A program made the position numbers and the translations under genes. From positions 1-8,194 of the forward strand of contig JALHPH010000010.1 of NCBI GenBank assembly GCA_022842565.1: a stretch of DNA of 8,194 bases. Reading direction: 5' to 3'. Within the stretch, counting starts at the first letter, position 1. Every line of letters starts with the position of its first letter. The DNA comes from Fimbriimonadaceae bacterium (lineage in GTDB: Bacteria > Armatimonadota > Fimbriimonadia > Fimbriimonadales > Fimbriimonadaceae). Positions 1-8,194 of this stretch are shown here, in pieces. A model generated the notes under the pieces. The model saw nothing but the letters and a program-made list of their open reading frames with translations, was not told the origin of the DNA and made no database searches.

Positions 1-1
1 A

Positions 2-5
2 AGGA
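2..5 (+). promoter_or_regulatory. Ribosome binding site of rpsG
   Basis: AGGA lies 9 bases before the ATG of rpsG, at the very edge of the window. It supports the ATG at 15 as the start. The sequence further upstream, where rpsL would be expected, is not visible. Confidence 0.6.
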
Positions 6-14
6 ACACAAACC

Positions 15-485
15 ATGTCGAGAAAGCCACGAGATTTTAAGCGCGTTATCACCCCAGATCCTGTGTATCACAGTGAAATGGTGCAACGCTTCATTAACCG
101 CATGATGCTGGGCGGCAAAAAGACGGTCGCCGAGAAGATTTTTTACGGAGCCATGAAGCAGGCCGAGGAGAAGGCTGGCGCGCCTGCCCTGGAGATCTTC
201 GAGAAGGCACTGACCAACGTCACGCCCGCCGTGGAAGTTCGCGCCCGCCGAGTCGGTGGCCAAAACTACCAAGTGCCCATGGAAGTCCGCCCGGTCCGCA
301 AGCGAACCCTCGCTCTACGATGGCTGGTCGAGAATGCCCGCAAGCGCAGCGGTAAGTCCATGACCGAGAAGCTCGCCAGCGAGCTCGTTGATGCCTACAA
401 CGGCACCGGCCCCTCGGTTAAGAAAAAGGACGACACGCACCGAATGGCTGAGGCCAACAAGGCGTTCGCTCACTACCGATTCTAA
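15..485 (+). CDS. rpsG: 30S ribosomal protein S7
   Basis: S7 is a primary 16S rRNA binding protein. It nucleates assembly of the 30S head and lines the E-site and mRNA exit path. The 156-residue product has the usual bacterial length. Family landmarks are visible: the N-terminal stretch with PDPVYHS (14-20), the helix [11 protein letters not shown] (26-36), the [18 protein letters not shown] core (65-82), and the beta-hairpin and following basic helix with YQVPMEV (85-91) and [10 protein letters not shown] (95-104). The C-terminus ends [15 protein letters not shown], as in other S7 proteins with the long tail. The ATG at 15 is preceded by AGGA. fusA follows after 49 bases with no terminator between them, so the two are probably cotranscribed, with rpsL expected just upstream. 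In other bacteria S7 represses its own operon; no such site can be seen here. Confidence 0.98.
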   Translation: MSRKPRDFKRVITPDPVYHSEMVQRFINRMMLGGKKTVAEKIFYGAMKQAEEKAGAPALEIFEKALTNVTPAVEVRARRVGGQNYQVPMEVRPVRKRTLALRWLVENARKRSGKSMTEKLASELVDAYNGTGPSVKKKDDTHRMAEANKAFAHYRF

Positions 486-534
486 CGTTATCTCAAATTC
501 GTCGCTGTCCAGATCTTAAACCTACCAAGAATCA

Positions 535-2664
535 ATGCCCCGAAGCCACCCACTGAACCAACTTCGCAATATTGGAATTGCTGCTCACATCGATGCTGGA
601 AAAACCACTACGACTGAGCGCATCCTGTACTACACTGGCCGATCGCACAAGATTGGTGAGGTGCACGATGGCGCCGCCACCATGGACTGGATGGAGCAAG
701 AGCAAGAGCGCGGTATCACGATCACTTCGGCTGCGACCTCTTGTTTCTGGAGCGGTACCCGAGGCGACCGACCTGAGCACAAGATCAATATCATCGACAC
801 TCCCGGCCACGTGGACTTCACCGTGGAAGTGGAGCGCTCGCTGCGTGTTCTGGATGGCCTCGTCGCCGTTTACTGCGCAGTTGGCGGTGTTCAACCTCAG
901 TCCGAAACCGTTTGGCGGCAAGCGAACAAGTACAACGTTCCCCGAATCGCTTATGTGAACAAGATGGACCGACTCGGCGCTGACTTCTTCAGCGTGGTGT
1001 CGCGACTGCGCGAGCGATTGGGCGCCAACGCGGTGCCGATCCAGATTCCCATCGGCGCCGAGAGCGAGTACAAGGGCTATGTGGACCTCATCACCATGAT
1101 GGCGACCATCTACAAGTCCGACGACGGCAAGGTTTACGAAGAAATTCCCATTCCGGCAGACCTGAAGGACATCGCCGATGAGTGGCGCGAGAAGATGATC
1201 GAAGGCATCGCCGATTACGATGACTCGATCATGGAGCGCTTCCTTGACGGTTCGGTGCTCACTCCCGAAGAGCTCCGCGCTTCGCTGCGCGAGGGCACGC
1301 TGGCCAACAAGATCATCCCGTGCCTATCCGGTTCTTCGTTCAAGAACAAGGGCGTGCAAGCCATGATCGACGCGGTCGTGGACTACCTGCCATCGCCACT
1401 AGATGCTGGCGACAACAAGGGTGTGAACCCGCGCACAGACGAGGACGAGTTCCGAGGTCCAGACGACAAGGCTCCGTTCACGGCGCTGGCGTTCAAGATC
1501 ATGAGCGACAAGTACGTGGGTCGCCTCACGTTCCTGCGCGTCTATAGCGGCATCTTGAAGAAGGGAACCGCTGTCATGGTGGCCTACCGCGATCCGCAGA
1601 CTAACGAATTCCGAACCCGAACCGAGCGCATCGGCCGAATTCTGGAAATGCACGCCAACAACCGTCAGGACATCGATGAGGTGTTCGCCGGTGAGATCGT
1701 CGGCGTCATCGGTCTGAACGACATCCGCACGGGCTACACCATTTGCGACGAGAACCACCCGATTTCGCTGGAATCGATCAAATTCCCCGAGCCAGTGATC
1801 CAAATCGCAATCGAGCCGAAGAGCCGCGCAGACCAAGAGAAGCTCGGTACCAGCCTTCAGCGCTTGGCCGAAGAGGACCCGACCTTCCGCGTCCACACCG
1901 ACCAAGAAAGCGGCCAGACCATCATCAGCGGAATGGGCGAACTCCACTTGGAAATCATTGTGGACCGTCTGAACCGCGAGTTCGGCGTGCAGGCCAACCA
2001 GGGCAAGCCGCAAGTGGCCTACCGTGAGACGGTGACCATCAAGAGCGAAGCAGAAGGCCGATTCGTCCGCCAATCCGGTGGTTCGGGTCAGTACGGTGTC
2101 TGTAAGCTGCGCATGGAGCCGCTTGAAGTCGGACAAGGATTCATCTTCGAGAACAAAGTGGTCGGTGGTGCGATTCCAAAGGAATACATCCCTGCGATCG
2201 AAAAGGGTGTCCGCGAAGCGCTGACCAATGGCGTGATGGCGGGCTATCCGGTGGTGGACGTGAAGATCACGCTCATCGACGGTAGCTACCACGATGTCGA
2301 CTCGAACGAAAACGCGTTCAAGCAAGCCGGTATCCTAGGGTTCCGAGAGGCCATGAAAAAGGCCAACCCGGTCCTGAAGGAGCCGATTATGCACGTGGAA
2401 GTCACTACCCCCGAAACCAACGTGGGAGACGTGGTGGGCGACATCAACAGCCGACGCGGACGCATTGAAAGCATGAACCCTGCACTAGGTGGCGTGACTG
2501 TGGTTAACAGCCACGTCCCGCTCAGTGAAATGTTTGGCTACGTGACAACGCTGCGATCGCTGACACAAGGCCGTGCAACCCCTAACGTGACCCCTTCGCA
2601 CTACGAAGAGGTGCCACGTAACATTGCTGACGAAATTATGAAAAGGGCCCAAGACGGGCGCTAA
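535..2664 (+). CDS. fusA: Translation elongation factor G
   Basis: EF-G is the cytoplasmic GTPase that drives tRNA-mRNA translocation after peptide bond formation and, with RRF, splits post-termination ribosomes. The 709-residue product has family length. The GTPase motifs are intact: G1 AHIDAGKTT (17-25), G2 RGITIT (59-64), G3 DTPGH (88-92), G4 NKMD (142-145) and G5 SGSSFK (265-270, where the common form is GSAFK). Domain II spans roughly 310-410. Domain III (about 418-490) contains [12 protein letters not shown]. Domain IV (about 495-610) includes the tip loop [13 protein letters not shown] that reaches into the decoding site. Domain V (about 613-695) contains RRGRIESM and PLSEMFGY. The ATG at 535 gives the normal N-terminus [15 protein letters not shown], yet no Shine-Dalgarno is seen before it. 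tuf follows after 29 bases, so the pair is probably one transcriptional unit. Confidence 0.99.
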   Translation: MPRSHPLNQLRNIGIAAHIDAGKTTTTERILYYTGRSHKIGEVHDGAATMDWMEQEQERGITITSAATSCFWSGTRGDRPEHKINIIDTPGHVDFTVEVERSLRVLDGLVAVYCAVGGVQPQSETVWRQANKYNVPRIAYVNKMDRLGADFFSVVSRLRERLGANAVPIQIPIGAESEYKGYVDLITMMATIYKSDDGKVYEEIPIPADLKDIADEWREKMIEGIADYDDSIMERFLDGSVLTPEELRASLREGTLANKIIPCLSGSSFKNKGVQAMIDAVVDYLPSPLDAGDNKGVNPRTDEDEFRGPDDKAPFTALAFKIMSDKYVGRLTFLRVYSGILKKGTAVMVAYRDPQTNEFRTRTERIGRILEMHANNRQDIDEVFAGEIVGVIGLNDIRTGYTICDENHPISLESIKFPEPVIQIAIEPKSRADQEKLGTSLQRLAEEDPTFRVHTDQESGQTIISGMGELHLEIIVDRLNREFGVQANQGKPQVAYRETVTIKSEAEGRFVRQSGGSGQYGVCKLRMEPLEVGQGFIFENKVVGGAIPKEYIPAIEKGVREALTNGVMAGYPVVDVKITLIDGSYHDVDSNENAFKQAGILGFREAMKKANPVLKEPIMHVEVTTPETNVGDVVGDINSRRGRIESMNPALGGVTVVNSHVPLSEMFGYVTTLRSLTQGRATPNVTPSHYEEVPRNIADEIMKRAQDGR

Positions 2665-2682
2665 TCGATCCCGAGACAAACT

Positions 2683-2686
2683 AGGA
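2683..2686 (+). promoter_or_regulatory. Ribosome binding site of tuf
   Basis: AGGA lies 7 bases before the ATG of tuf, within the 29-base gap after fusA. It fixes the start at 2694 and contrasts with fusA and rpsJ, which lack a recognisable site. Confidence 0.65.
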
Positions 2687-2693
2687 AAAACTC

Positions 2694-3905
<1,212 letters not shown>

Positions 3906-3931
3906 GAACTTAGGTTCAAGCAAGTAAGCTG

Positions 3932-3966
3932 GCGGACCAAGAGTTTCTCTTGGTCCGCTTCTTTTT
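3932..3966 (+). terminator. Intrinsic terminator after tuf
   Basis: A perfect 12-bp inverted repeat, GCGGACCAAGAG (3932-3943) and CTCTTGGTCCGC (3947-3958), has a TTT loop and is followed by TTCTTTTT. It is a textbook rho-independent terminator and should separate rpsG-fusA-tuf from rpsJ. Confidence 0.93.
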
Positions 3967-4002
3967 GGGTTCAAACCAGAGCAATTTAGAGCCTCTCGGG
4001 GC

Positions 4003-4008
4003 TACAAT
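4003..4008 (+). promoter_or_regulatory. Possible -10 box of an rpsJ promoter
   Basis: TACAAT matches the sigma-70 -10 consensus at five of six positions. It sits between the tuf terminator and rpsJ, where a separate promoter would be needed. No good -35 hexamer is visible at 16-18 bases upstream (AGCAAT or neighbouring frames), so the call rests on the -10 and the context. Transcription from it would give an untranslated leader of roughly 60 bases before the rpsJ ATG. Confidence 0.4.
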
Positions 4009-4074
4009 AGATGGTCAGCGCGAGGTGGCGGCCCTTCTCAGAGCCGGAAATTCGCGACTAAGTCAATAAAAATC

Positions 4075-4374
4075 ATGAGAGTCCGTATTCGCCTTCGCGC
4101 GTACGATCACCGCGTGCTGGATCAGTCCGCTGAGAAGATCGTCGATACCGCCAAGCGCACCGGCGCCCGAATTTCGGGTCCAGTGCCGCTTCCTACACAC
4201 ATCCGCCGGTTCACCGTGATCCGAGGTCCGCACATCGACAAGGAGTCGATGGAGCACTTCGAGATCCGCACGCACAACCGCCTGATCGATATCCACGAGC
4301 CAACCAACAAGACGATTGATGCGCTGATGCGCCTCGATCTCCCAAGCGGCGTCGATATCCAGATCAAGACTTGA
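4075..4374 (+). CDS. rpsJ: 30S ribosomal protein S10
   Basis: S10 is a 30S head protein; in many bacteria it also pairs with NusB in antitermination complexes. The 99-residue product has family length and features: [15 protein letters not shown] (4-18), [20 protein letters not shown] (22-41), the extended loop around 40-60 with [15 protein letters not shown], then [13 protein letters not shown] (61-73) and the end [18 protein letters not shown]. The ATG at 4075 gives the expected N-terminus, but no Shine-Dalgarno is seen before it (CAATAAAAATC). The gene is separated from tuf by 169 bases that hold a terminator. It is itself followed by a terminator, so it is probably transcribed alone. In E. 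coli, rpsJ opens the S10 operon; here the gene after it is unrelated and on the other strand. Confidence 0.98.
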   Translation: MRVRIRLRAYDHRVLDQSAEKIVDTAKRTGARISGPVPLPTHIRRFTVIRGPHIDKESMEHFEIRTHNRLIDIHEPTNKTIDALMRLDLPSGVDIQIKT

Positions 4375-4394
4375 TCGATTGTCAGATTAAGAGC

Positions 4395-4431
4395 AGGCTG
4401 CCCAAATTACGGGCGGCCTTTTCTTTTTTTT
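4395..4431 (+). terminator. Intrinsic terminator after rpsJ
   Basis: AGGCTGCCC (4395-4403) pairs with GGGCGGCCT (4411-4419) across a 7-base loop, giving 9 pairs with one G-U. It is followed by TTTCTTTTTTTT. The T-tract runs into the stop codon of the convergent gene (4430-4432). On the - strand the hairpin is followed by GCTCTTAATC, a poor U-tract, so it is mainly a + strand terminator. Confidence 0.9.
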
Positions 4432-6748
4432 AGTTGCCTATTGCGACCGAAGAAAAGCCAGCCCCGGTCGGGCGACGGTTCGCAGGCAATATCACAAGGC
4501 GATCGAGCTCGACATCCCCAGAAAACGAGCCCGCAACTTGCAACCTGAAGTTTATAAGCTGTGCTGGCAGGTTCATTTCGGGGAAGGCATACCATCGCAG
4601 ACCGTTGCCATGGGGCAGCAGCCCAGGGCCCGTGAGCTTGAAGCGGTTGCCCAGGACCTCAAGCTCGATCGCGTCGGCCGCGCCCTTAGCAGTCACCCAA
4701 ATCCGCTGCATGCCATCGATGGAGGGCGTCGCGGCGTAGTCAGAGAAATAGAAGCCGGTTGGGGGAGTGACGCGCGCCCGCAGCATCAACGTACGGTTGC
4801 CACTCGCGCCTGGCGAGGACGCGACCTCGCTCCAGTTATAGGCCCTTGAGACCTCGGCTTCGATCCAGGCCCCGGGTTGCAGCGCAATTCGCAGCCGCAT
4901 CAACTGGTTGCGCATCTTGCTGAAGGCGTCGGGATCTTTGCTCAGGTTCGATTGTGCGTTGCGATAAGCCACCAACTCATCAAGCAGCGATCGGGCGTTG
5001 CTTGGAATCTGGCCGACGATCTGCTGAAACTCGGCCTGCGTCCAGGCGATCGCCTCTTCCGGAACAGGGAAGCGCTCGGTGCCGCGCAGGATCACCGGAA
5101 TACTGCCCACGGTCAATTCCAGATGGCTTTTCGAGAGGCGAACCTGGGGGGTGGTGCCGTCGGCAAGCGTGACCTGCACCAGCTTCGGGTCGGCGGACCT
5201 CATTTTCAGCTTGATCGGCCCCTCGCTGGACCAAAATACGAAGAAGCGGTCGTCGGGCCCGACAAATTGGTAACCAACCAGCGGCCCGCCCAGGTCCAGG
5301 CGCACGCCATCGCTCGGCGCGGGCACCGCCCACACGCCTGGCGAAACGCGACCCGCCATGATGGGATCCGTCGCGGCTTCGGGGAAGGGAAGCAGCATGG
5401 GCCGCGAGCGGGGCTGAGCCAAATCGGCCTTCAGGCGCTCGCCCATGGTGCGGATCCACTCCAAGCCTGTCGCAGAGTCAGCGCGGAAGAACCAACCCCG
5501 TACTCCCAGATCGCTGCCCTCGCGCACGGTCGCTTCGTAATCGCGCATCTCTGCACCGGCGTTCAGGGTCATGTCGGTCTGCAGCAGCGCGCGTGGAGTG
5601 GTGGAACCGGCGTTGGTCGAAGCCGCGCGGCCCGCCTGCGCCATCACTTCACTAAAGGCGCTTTGCTCTAACCGCACGCCAATGCCATCGATGCCTGAAC
5701 CGGCAGACCCATAAGGGCCGTTCCAGCCGCTCCAGGTCTGGAAAACGGGTCGCTGAGTCGCCTGTTTAATTGCACCAACCAGTCCCAAGTAGCGCCGCCG
5801 CGACTGGCTGATGACCGAGCCCCGCAGGTCCTCCCAGATTTTCGACCGCTGACGGTTTACTCGGTATGTTTTCAGGGTCACAGGATCGACCAAGAAAGGG
5901 ATGCCTCTGAGCTCAGAGAACAGAGGAAAGAGCCGGGCCAGCACGGTGAACTCAGCGATATCGGAGGCGGCAATCTCCCAGGCAATCGCGGCTCGCTGGG
6001 GCGTGCCGTATTTCTGGGATAGTTCAAGCTGAAACTCGCGCCTGAACCGTTCGCTGGTCGGCACGGTTTGCAGATCAGCTGGCGCAAAACTGGGCAGCTG
6101 CCCGATGGGATCCAGAATGCCTCGAAAGCCGCTTGCAGGCCCCATAGATTTCAGCTTTGCCAGCATCCGATCACGATGAGCATCAAAGGCAGGACCAAGG
6201 TCAGGTACACGCACGCTTTGCGCTTCGGGGAAAATGAGAGCGACGCGGTCGGTGACGGCATCGGAGGTCACGGGCACATCGAGAACGCCATTGGGTGTGT
6301 CCACCCAAAATACGGACCGCCCCTCCGTAATCGTCGCGTCGCGAGCGCTTGCAAAGACAATGAGCGCGCGAGATGCACCCGGAATCGTGGCTTTGATTTG
6401 AGCCTTGCCAGAAAACGGCCCGAACCGATAAGCCTCGGGCTCCACAAAGATGCCCTTCGCACTCGGCGGGAGGCTGTTGACCGCCAAGAAATAGGATGCG
6501 CCCTTGGAGTCGGCAATCTTCAGCGTCTCTTCTGGAACGGAAGGGGACCAATCGATCATCAGGTCCTTCACGCCTGCGTCCAGCGCGGAATTGATCGCAT
6601 CGGGGGTGCCCGCAACCCTCGCGCCGAAAGCAATCCACCGTGAGCCATCGCTTCGCAGTGCGCCGTCCGGATCAAGCGACCAGGTTGGCCCCTGGGAAAG
6701 TGCGGTGATAAAGAGGAGAGATGCGAACACGGTGCTCAAGTATGTCAC
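4430..6748 (-). CDS. Probable secreted protein, glycosidase-like TIM barrel with C-terminal carbohydrate-binding-like domain
   Basis: I do not recognise a named family. From a GTG at 6748 the product has 772 residues. Residues 7-17 ([11 protein letters not shown]) form a hydrophobic core, and cleavage is plausible near ALS-QG (16-20), so export is likely. Residues 36-70 ([11 protein letters not shown] to KDLMIDWS) look like a first beta/alpha unit. About 100-180 is beta-rich. About 231-445 resembles the barrel of beta-galactosidase-like enzymes: [16 protein letters not shown] (243-258), then IDGIGVRL (353-360) and a last strand [10 protein letters not shown] (416-425). GSIPVILRG (548-556) resembles the end of a glycosidase beta-sandwich. 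Residues 627-756 ([12 protein letters not shown] to ELDRLVILP) resemble a CBM6/CBM35-type sandwich. No catalytic acid pair can be assigned. The start is uncertain: GTG 6748 gives an uncharged n-region, while an in-frame GTG at 6808 (792 residues) would add a basic one. The gene is convergent with rpsJ and divergent from tkt. Confidence 0.8.
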   Translation of the reverse strand: MTYLSTVFASLLFITALSQGPTWSLDPDGALRSDGSRWIAFGARVAGTPDAINSALDAGVKDLMIDWSPSVPEETLKIADSKGASYFLAVNSLPPSAKGIFVEPEAYRFGPFSGKAQIKATIPGASRALIVFASARDATITEGRSVFWVDTPNGVLDVPVTSDAVTDRVALIFPEAQSVRVPDLGPAFDAHRDRMLAKLKSMGPASGFRGILDPIGQLPSFAPADLQTVPTSERFRREFQLELSQKYGTPQRAAIAWEIAASDIAEFTVLARLFPLFSELRGIPFLVDPVTLKTYRVNRQRSKIWEDLRGSVISQSRRRYLGLVGAIKQATQRPVFQTWSGWNGPYGSAGSGIDGIGVRLEQSAFSEVMAQAGRAASTNAGSTTPRALLQTDMTLNAGAEMRDYEATVREGSDLGVRGWFFRADSATGLEWIRTMGERLKADLAQPRSRPMLLPFPEAATDPIMAGRVSPGVWAVPAPSDGVRLDLGGPLVGYQFVGPDDRFFVFWSSEGPIKLKMRSADPKLVQVTLADGTTPQVRLSKSHLELTVGSIPVILRGTERFPVPEEAIAWTQAEFQQIVGQIPSNARSLLDELVAYRNAQSNLSKDPDAFSKMRNQLMRLRIALQPGAWIEAEVSRAYNWSEVASSPGASGNRTLMLRARVTPPTGFYFSDYAATPSIDGMQRIWVTAKGAADAIELEVLGNRFKLTGPGLLPHGNGLRWYAFPEMNLPAQLINFRLQVAGSFSGDVELDRLVILPANRRPTGAGFSSVAIGN

Positions 6749-6808
6749 GGACGGTTGAGAACGTGGACATGGTTCGCCTGCTCGGTGCCTCGGGGTACCC
6801 TTTCGCAC
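6749..6808. promoter_or_regulatory. Divergent intergenic region between the secreted-protein gene and tkt
   Basis: These 60 bases must hold the promoters for both directions unless either lies inside the opposite gene. On the + strand TACCCT (6796-6801) fits a TANNNT -10 box and ends 7 bases before the tkt GTG, the geometry of leaderless transcripts known from Deinococcus-Thermus. No convincing -35 is seen on the + strand, and no clear -10 for the - strand. Confidence 0.35.
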
Positions 6809-8194
6809 GTGAATTCCCTTGCCCCCGCCGATCAACAGACCCTTGCGATCAACACCCTTCGTGGGCTCGCCATTGATGCTGTGGAGAAGGCAAAAAGCGG
6901 TCACCCTGGCATGCCGATGGGATGCGCGCCCATGGCAACCGCACTCTGGACGCGGCACCTTCGCCACGATCCGCAAGACCCCAAGTGGTTCAATCGCGAC
7001 CGGTTCATCCTGAGCGCGGGGCACGGCTCCATGCTGCTCTATGGCCTCCTCCACCTGAGTGGGTATGCGGTGCCGATGGAAGAGCTGAAGCAGTTTCGGC
7101 AGTGGGGAAGCATCACCCCAGGTCACCCAGAAAATACCCATACGCCCGGCGTTGAAATGGCGACTGGGCCCTTGGGGCAGGGCTTCGCTACGTCGGTCGG
7201 ATTTGCGATTGCGGAGGCTCACCTGGCGGCGCGCTTTAACCGTCCTAAGTTTGCCGTAGTGGATCATTTCACCTACGTGCTGGCAAGCGACGGCGACCTG
7301 ATGGAGGGCATCAGCCAAGAAGCAGCTAGCCTCGCGGGTCACCTGGCGCTCGGCAAGCTAATCGTACTGTACGATTCGAACGACATCACCATCGATGGCC
7401 GGGCGAGCGAGTCGTGGAGCGACAACGTGCGGGGCCGATTTGAGAGCCTGCACTGGCATGTGCAAGAAATCGACGGTATGGACCCGCGTGCAGTGGACGA
7501 GGCGATCACGAGAGCAAAGCAGGCCACCGACCGTCCGAGCCTGATCGTCTGCCGAACGGTGATCGGTTTCGGTAGCCCGAACAAAGCGGACCATTCCAGC
7601 AGCCATGGCGCGCCGCTCGGACCAGACGAGGCCAAGCTTTCCAAAACGGCTCTGGGGCTCGATCCGGAAGGCACCTTCACCGTAACAGATGAAGCGCGAG
7701 CCTTCTATTCAGATGCTGCCGCGGAGGCGGCCAAGTCCGCTACCGCATGGCGCGCGATGTGGACCGAATATGCCGCCGCCTTTCCAACCGAAGCAAGTGA
7801 ACTGGAGGGCGCCTGGTCTGGGCGGGTCATCCCGCAGATCGAGTGGCCTAGCTTCGATGCTCCGCTGGCCACGCGTGCGGCTTTCGGTAAGTTGGTTCAG
7901 GCGGTGGCCGAGGCAAGCCCGCTCGTCATGGGCGGTTGCGCAGACCTCGCCGAATCGGTCCAGACGCACATCAAATCAAGCACTCACTTCGCAAAAGACG
8001 ACCGTCTGGGGCGCAACATCAGCTTCGGAATCCGTGAGCATGCGATGGCGGCGGCCTGCAACGGCATCACCTTGCACGGCGGCACCCGCGCTTTCGGCGG
8101 CACTTTCCTGATTTTCAGCGACTATTGCCGTCCCTCGATTCGCCTCGCCGCGCTGATGCACGTGCCTACGCTCTTCGTTTTCAGTCACGACTCG
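6809..8194 (+). CDS. tkt: Transketolase, N-terminal 462 residues (cut by window end)
   Basis: Transketolase moves two-carbon ketol units between sugar phosphates in the non-oxidative pentose phosphate pathway, using thiamine diphosphate. The reading frame stays open to the window edge, covering about two thirds of the usual length. Visible landmarks: [10 protein letters not shown] (29-38, His32), GHGSMLLY (71-78, His72), [21 protein letters not shown] (105-125), the cofactor-metal motif SDGDLMEG (160-167) with Asn191 in [17 protein letters not shown] (265-271, His267), and the start of the pyrimidine-binding domain at about 353. That domain has GGCADLAES (375-383) and GIREHAM (407-413) with the catalytic Glu410. 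The window ends in FSHDS, just before the conserved GxGEDGPTHQP region. The GTG at 6809 gives the family-like N-terminus. An in-frame GTG at 6785 is possible but would add unrelated residues. Confidence 0.96.
   Translation, partial: MNSLAPADQQTLAINTLRGLAIDAVEKAKSGHPGMPMGCAPMATALWTRHLRHDPQDPKWFNRDRFILSAGHGSMLLYGLLHLSGYAVPMEELKQFRQWGSITPGHPENTHTPGVEMATGPLGQGFATSVGFAIAEAHLAARFNRPKFAVVDHFTYVLASDGDLMEGISQEAASLAGHLALGKLIVLYDSNDITIDGRASESWSDNVRGRFESLHWHVQEIDGMDPRAVDEAITRAKQATDRPSLIVCRTVIGFGSPNKADHSSSHGAPLGPDEAKLSKTALGLDPEGTFTVTDEARAFYSDAAAEAAKSATAWRAMWTEYAAAFPTEASELEGAWSGRVIPQIEWPSFDAPLATRAAFGKLVQAVAEASPLVMGGCADLAESVQTHIKSSTHFAKDDRLGRNISFGIREHAMAAACNGITLHGGTRAFGGTFLIFSDYCRPSIRLAALMHVPTLFVFSHDS

Noticed and set aside
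1399..2325. 308-codon open frame on the - strand inside fusA
   Set aside because: It is antisense to intact EF-G domains; its composition is a mirror of fusA codon bias, and no recognisable domain is seen.
4877..5671. 264-codon open frame on the + strand inside the secreted-protein gene
   Set aside because: It is His-, Arg- and Gln-rich with no domain pattern, while the opposite strand shows a coherent signal peptide, barrel-like and beta-sandwich segments.
6068..6643. 191-codon open frame on the + strand opposite the N-terminal part of the secreted protein
   Set aside because: It has no recognisable motif and no ribosome binding site, and lies antisense to the better-supported gene.
6768..6770. 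ATG on the - strand just upstream of the secreted-protein gene
   Set aside because: It is 22 bases from the GTG at 6748 and therefore out of frame with the signal peptide and the rest of the protein.
6809..7342. Continuation of the - strand open frame beyond 6808, giving a 970-residue protein
   Set aside because: It lies wholly antisense to well-conserved transketolase coding sequence, and the signal-peptide-like segment appears only near 6748, so the extension is a GC-rich open frame with no gene in it.

Overview
The window carries a bacterial translation-gene block followed by a gene of unknown exact function and the start of a central-carbon gene. On the + strand, from the left edge, are rpsG (ribosomal protein S7), fusA (elongation factor G), tuf (elongation factor Tu) and rpsJ (ribosomal protein S10). 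This is the str operon with rpsJ placed behind tuf, an order also known from cyanobacteria and some other phyla. rpsL would be expected just to the left of the window.

Region by region: 15-2664 holds rpsG and fusA, and tuf follows after 29 bases. A perfect 12-bp terminator hairpin closes tuf. rpsJ then stands alone, with its own possible -10 box (TACAAT) upstream and a second terminator directly behind it. The rest of the S10 cluster (rplC, rplD and so on) does not follow. At 4430-6748 on the - strand is a gene for a long protein with a probable signal peptide. It looks like a degenerate glycoside-hydrolase-type TIM barrel with a carbohydrate-binding-like beta-sandwich at its C-terminus. Divergent from it, from 6809 to the right edge, are the first 462 codons of transketolase (tkt), cut by the window end.

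The first four genes serve translation: two 30S proteins and the two GTPases of the elongation cycle. Transketolase belongs to the non-oxidative pentose phosphate pathway. The secreted-type protein has no evident link to either side and probably marks the boundary between the core block and ordinary chromosome.

The DNA is GC-rich by eye. Ribosome binding sites are patchy: rpsG and tuf have one, fusA and rpsJ do not, and tkt has a TANNNT box so close to its GTG that a leaderless mRNA is possible. With rpsJ behind tuf and a large secreted glycosidase-like protein, this would fit a lineage such as Armatimonadota (Fimbriimonadia). That placement is inference and weak. I found no mobile elements, CRISPR arrays, tRNAs or rRNAs, and no clear new multi-gene system. 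The most open question is the - strand protein.
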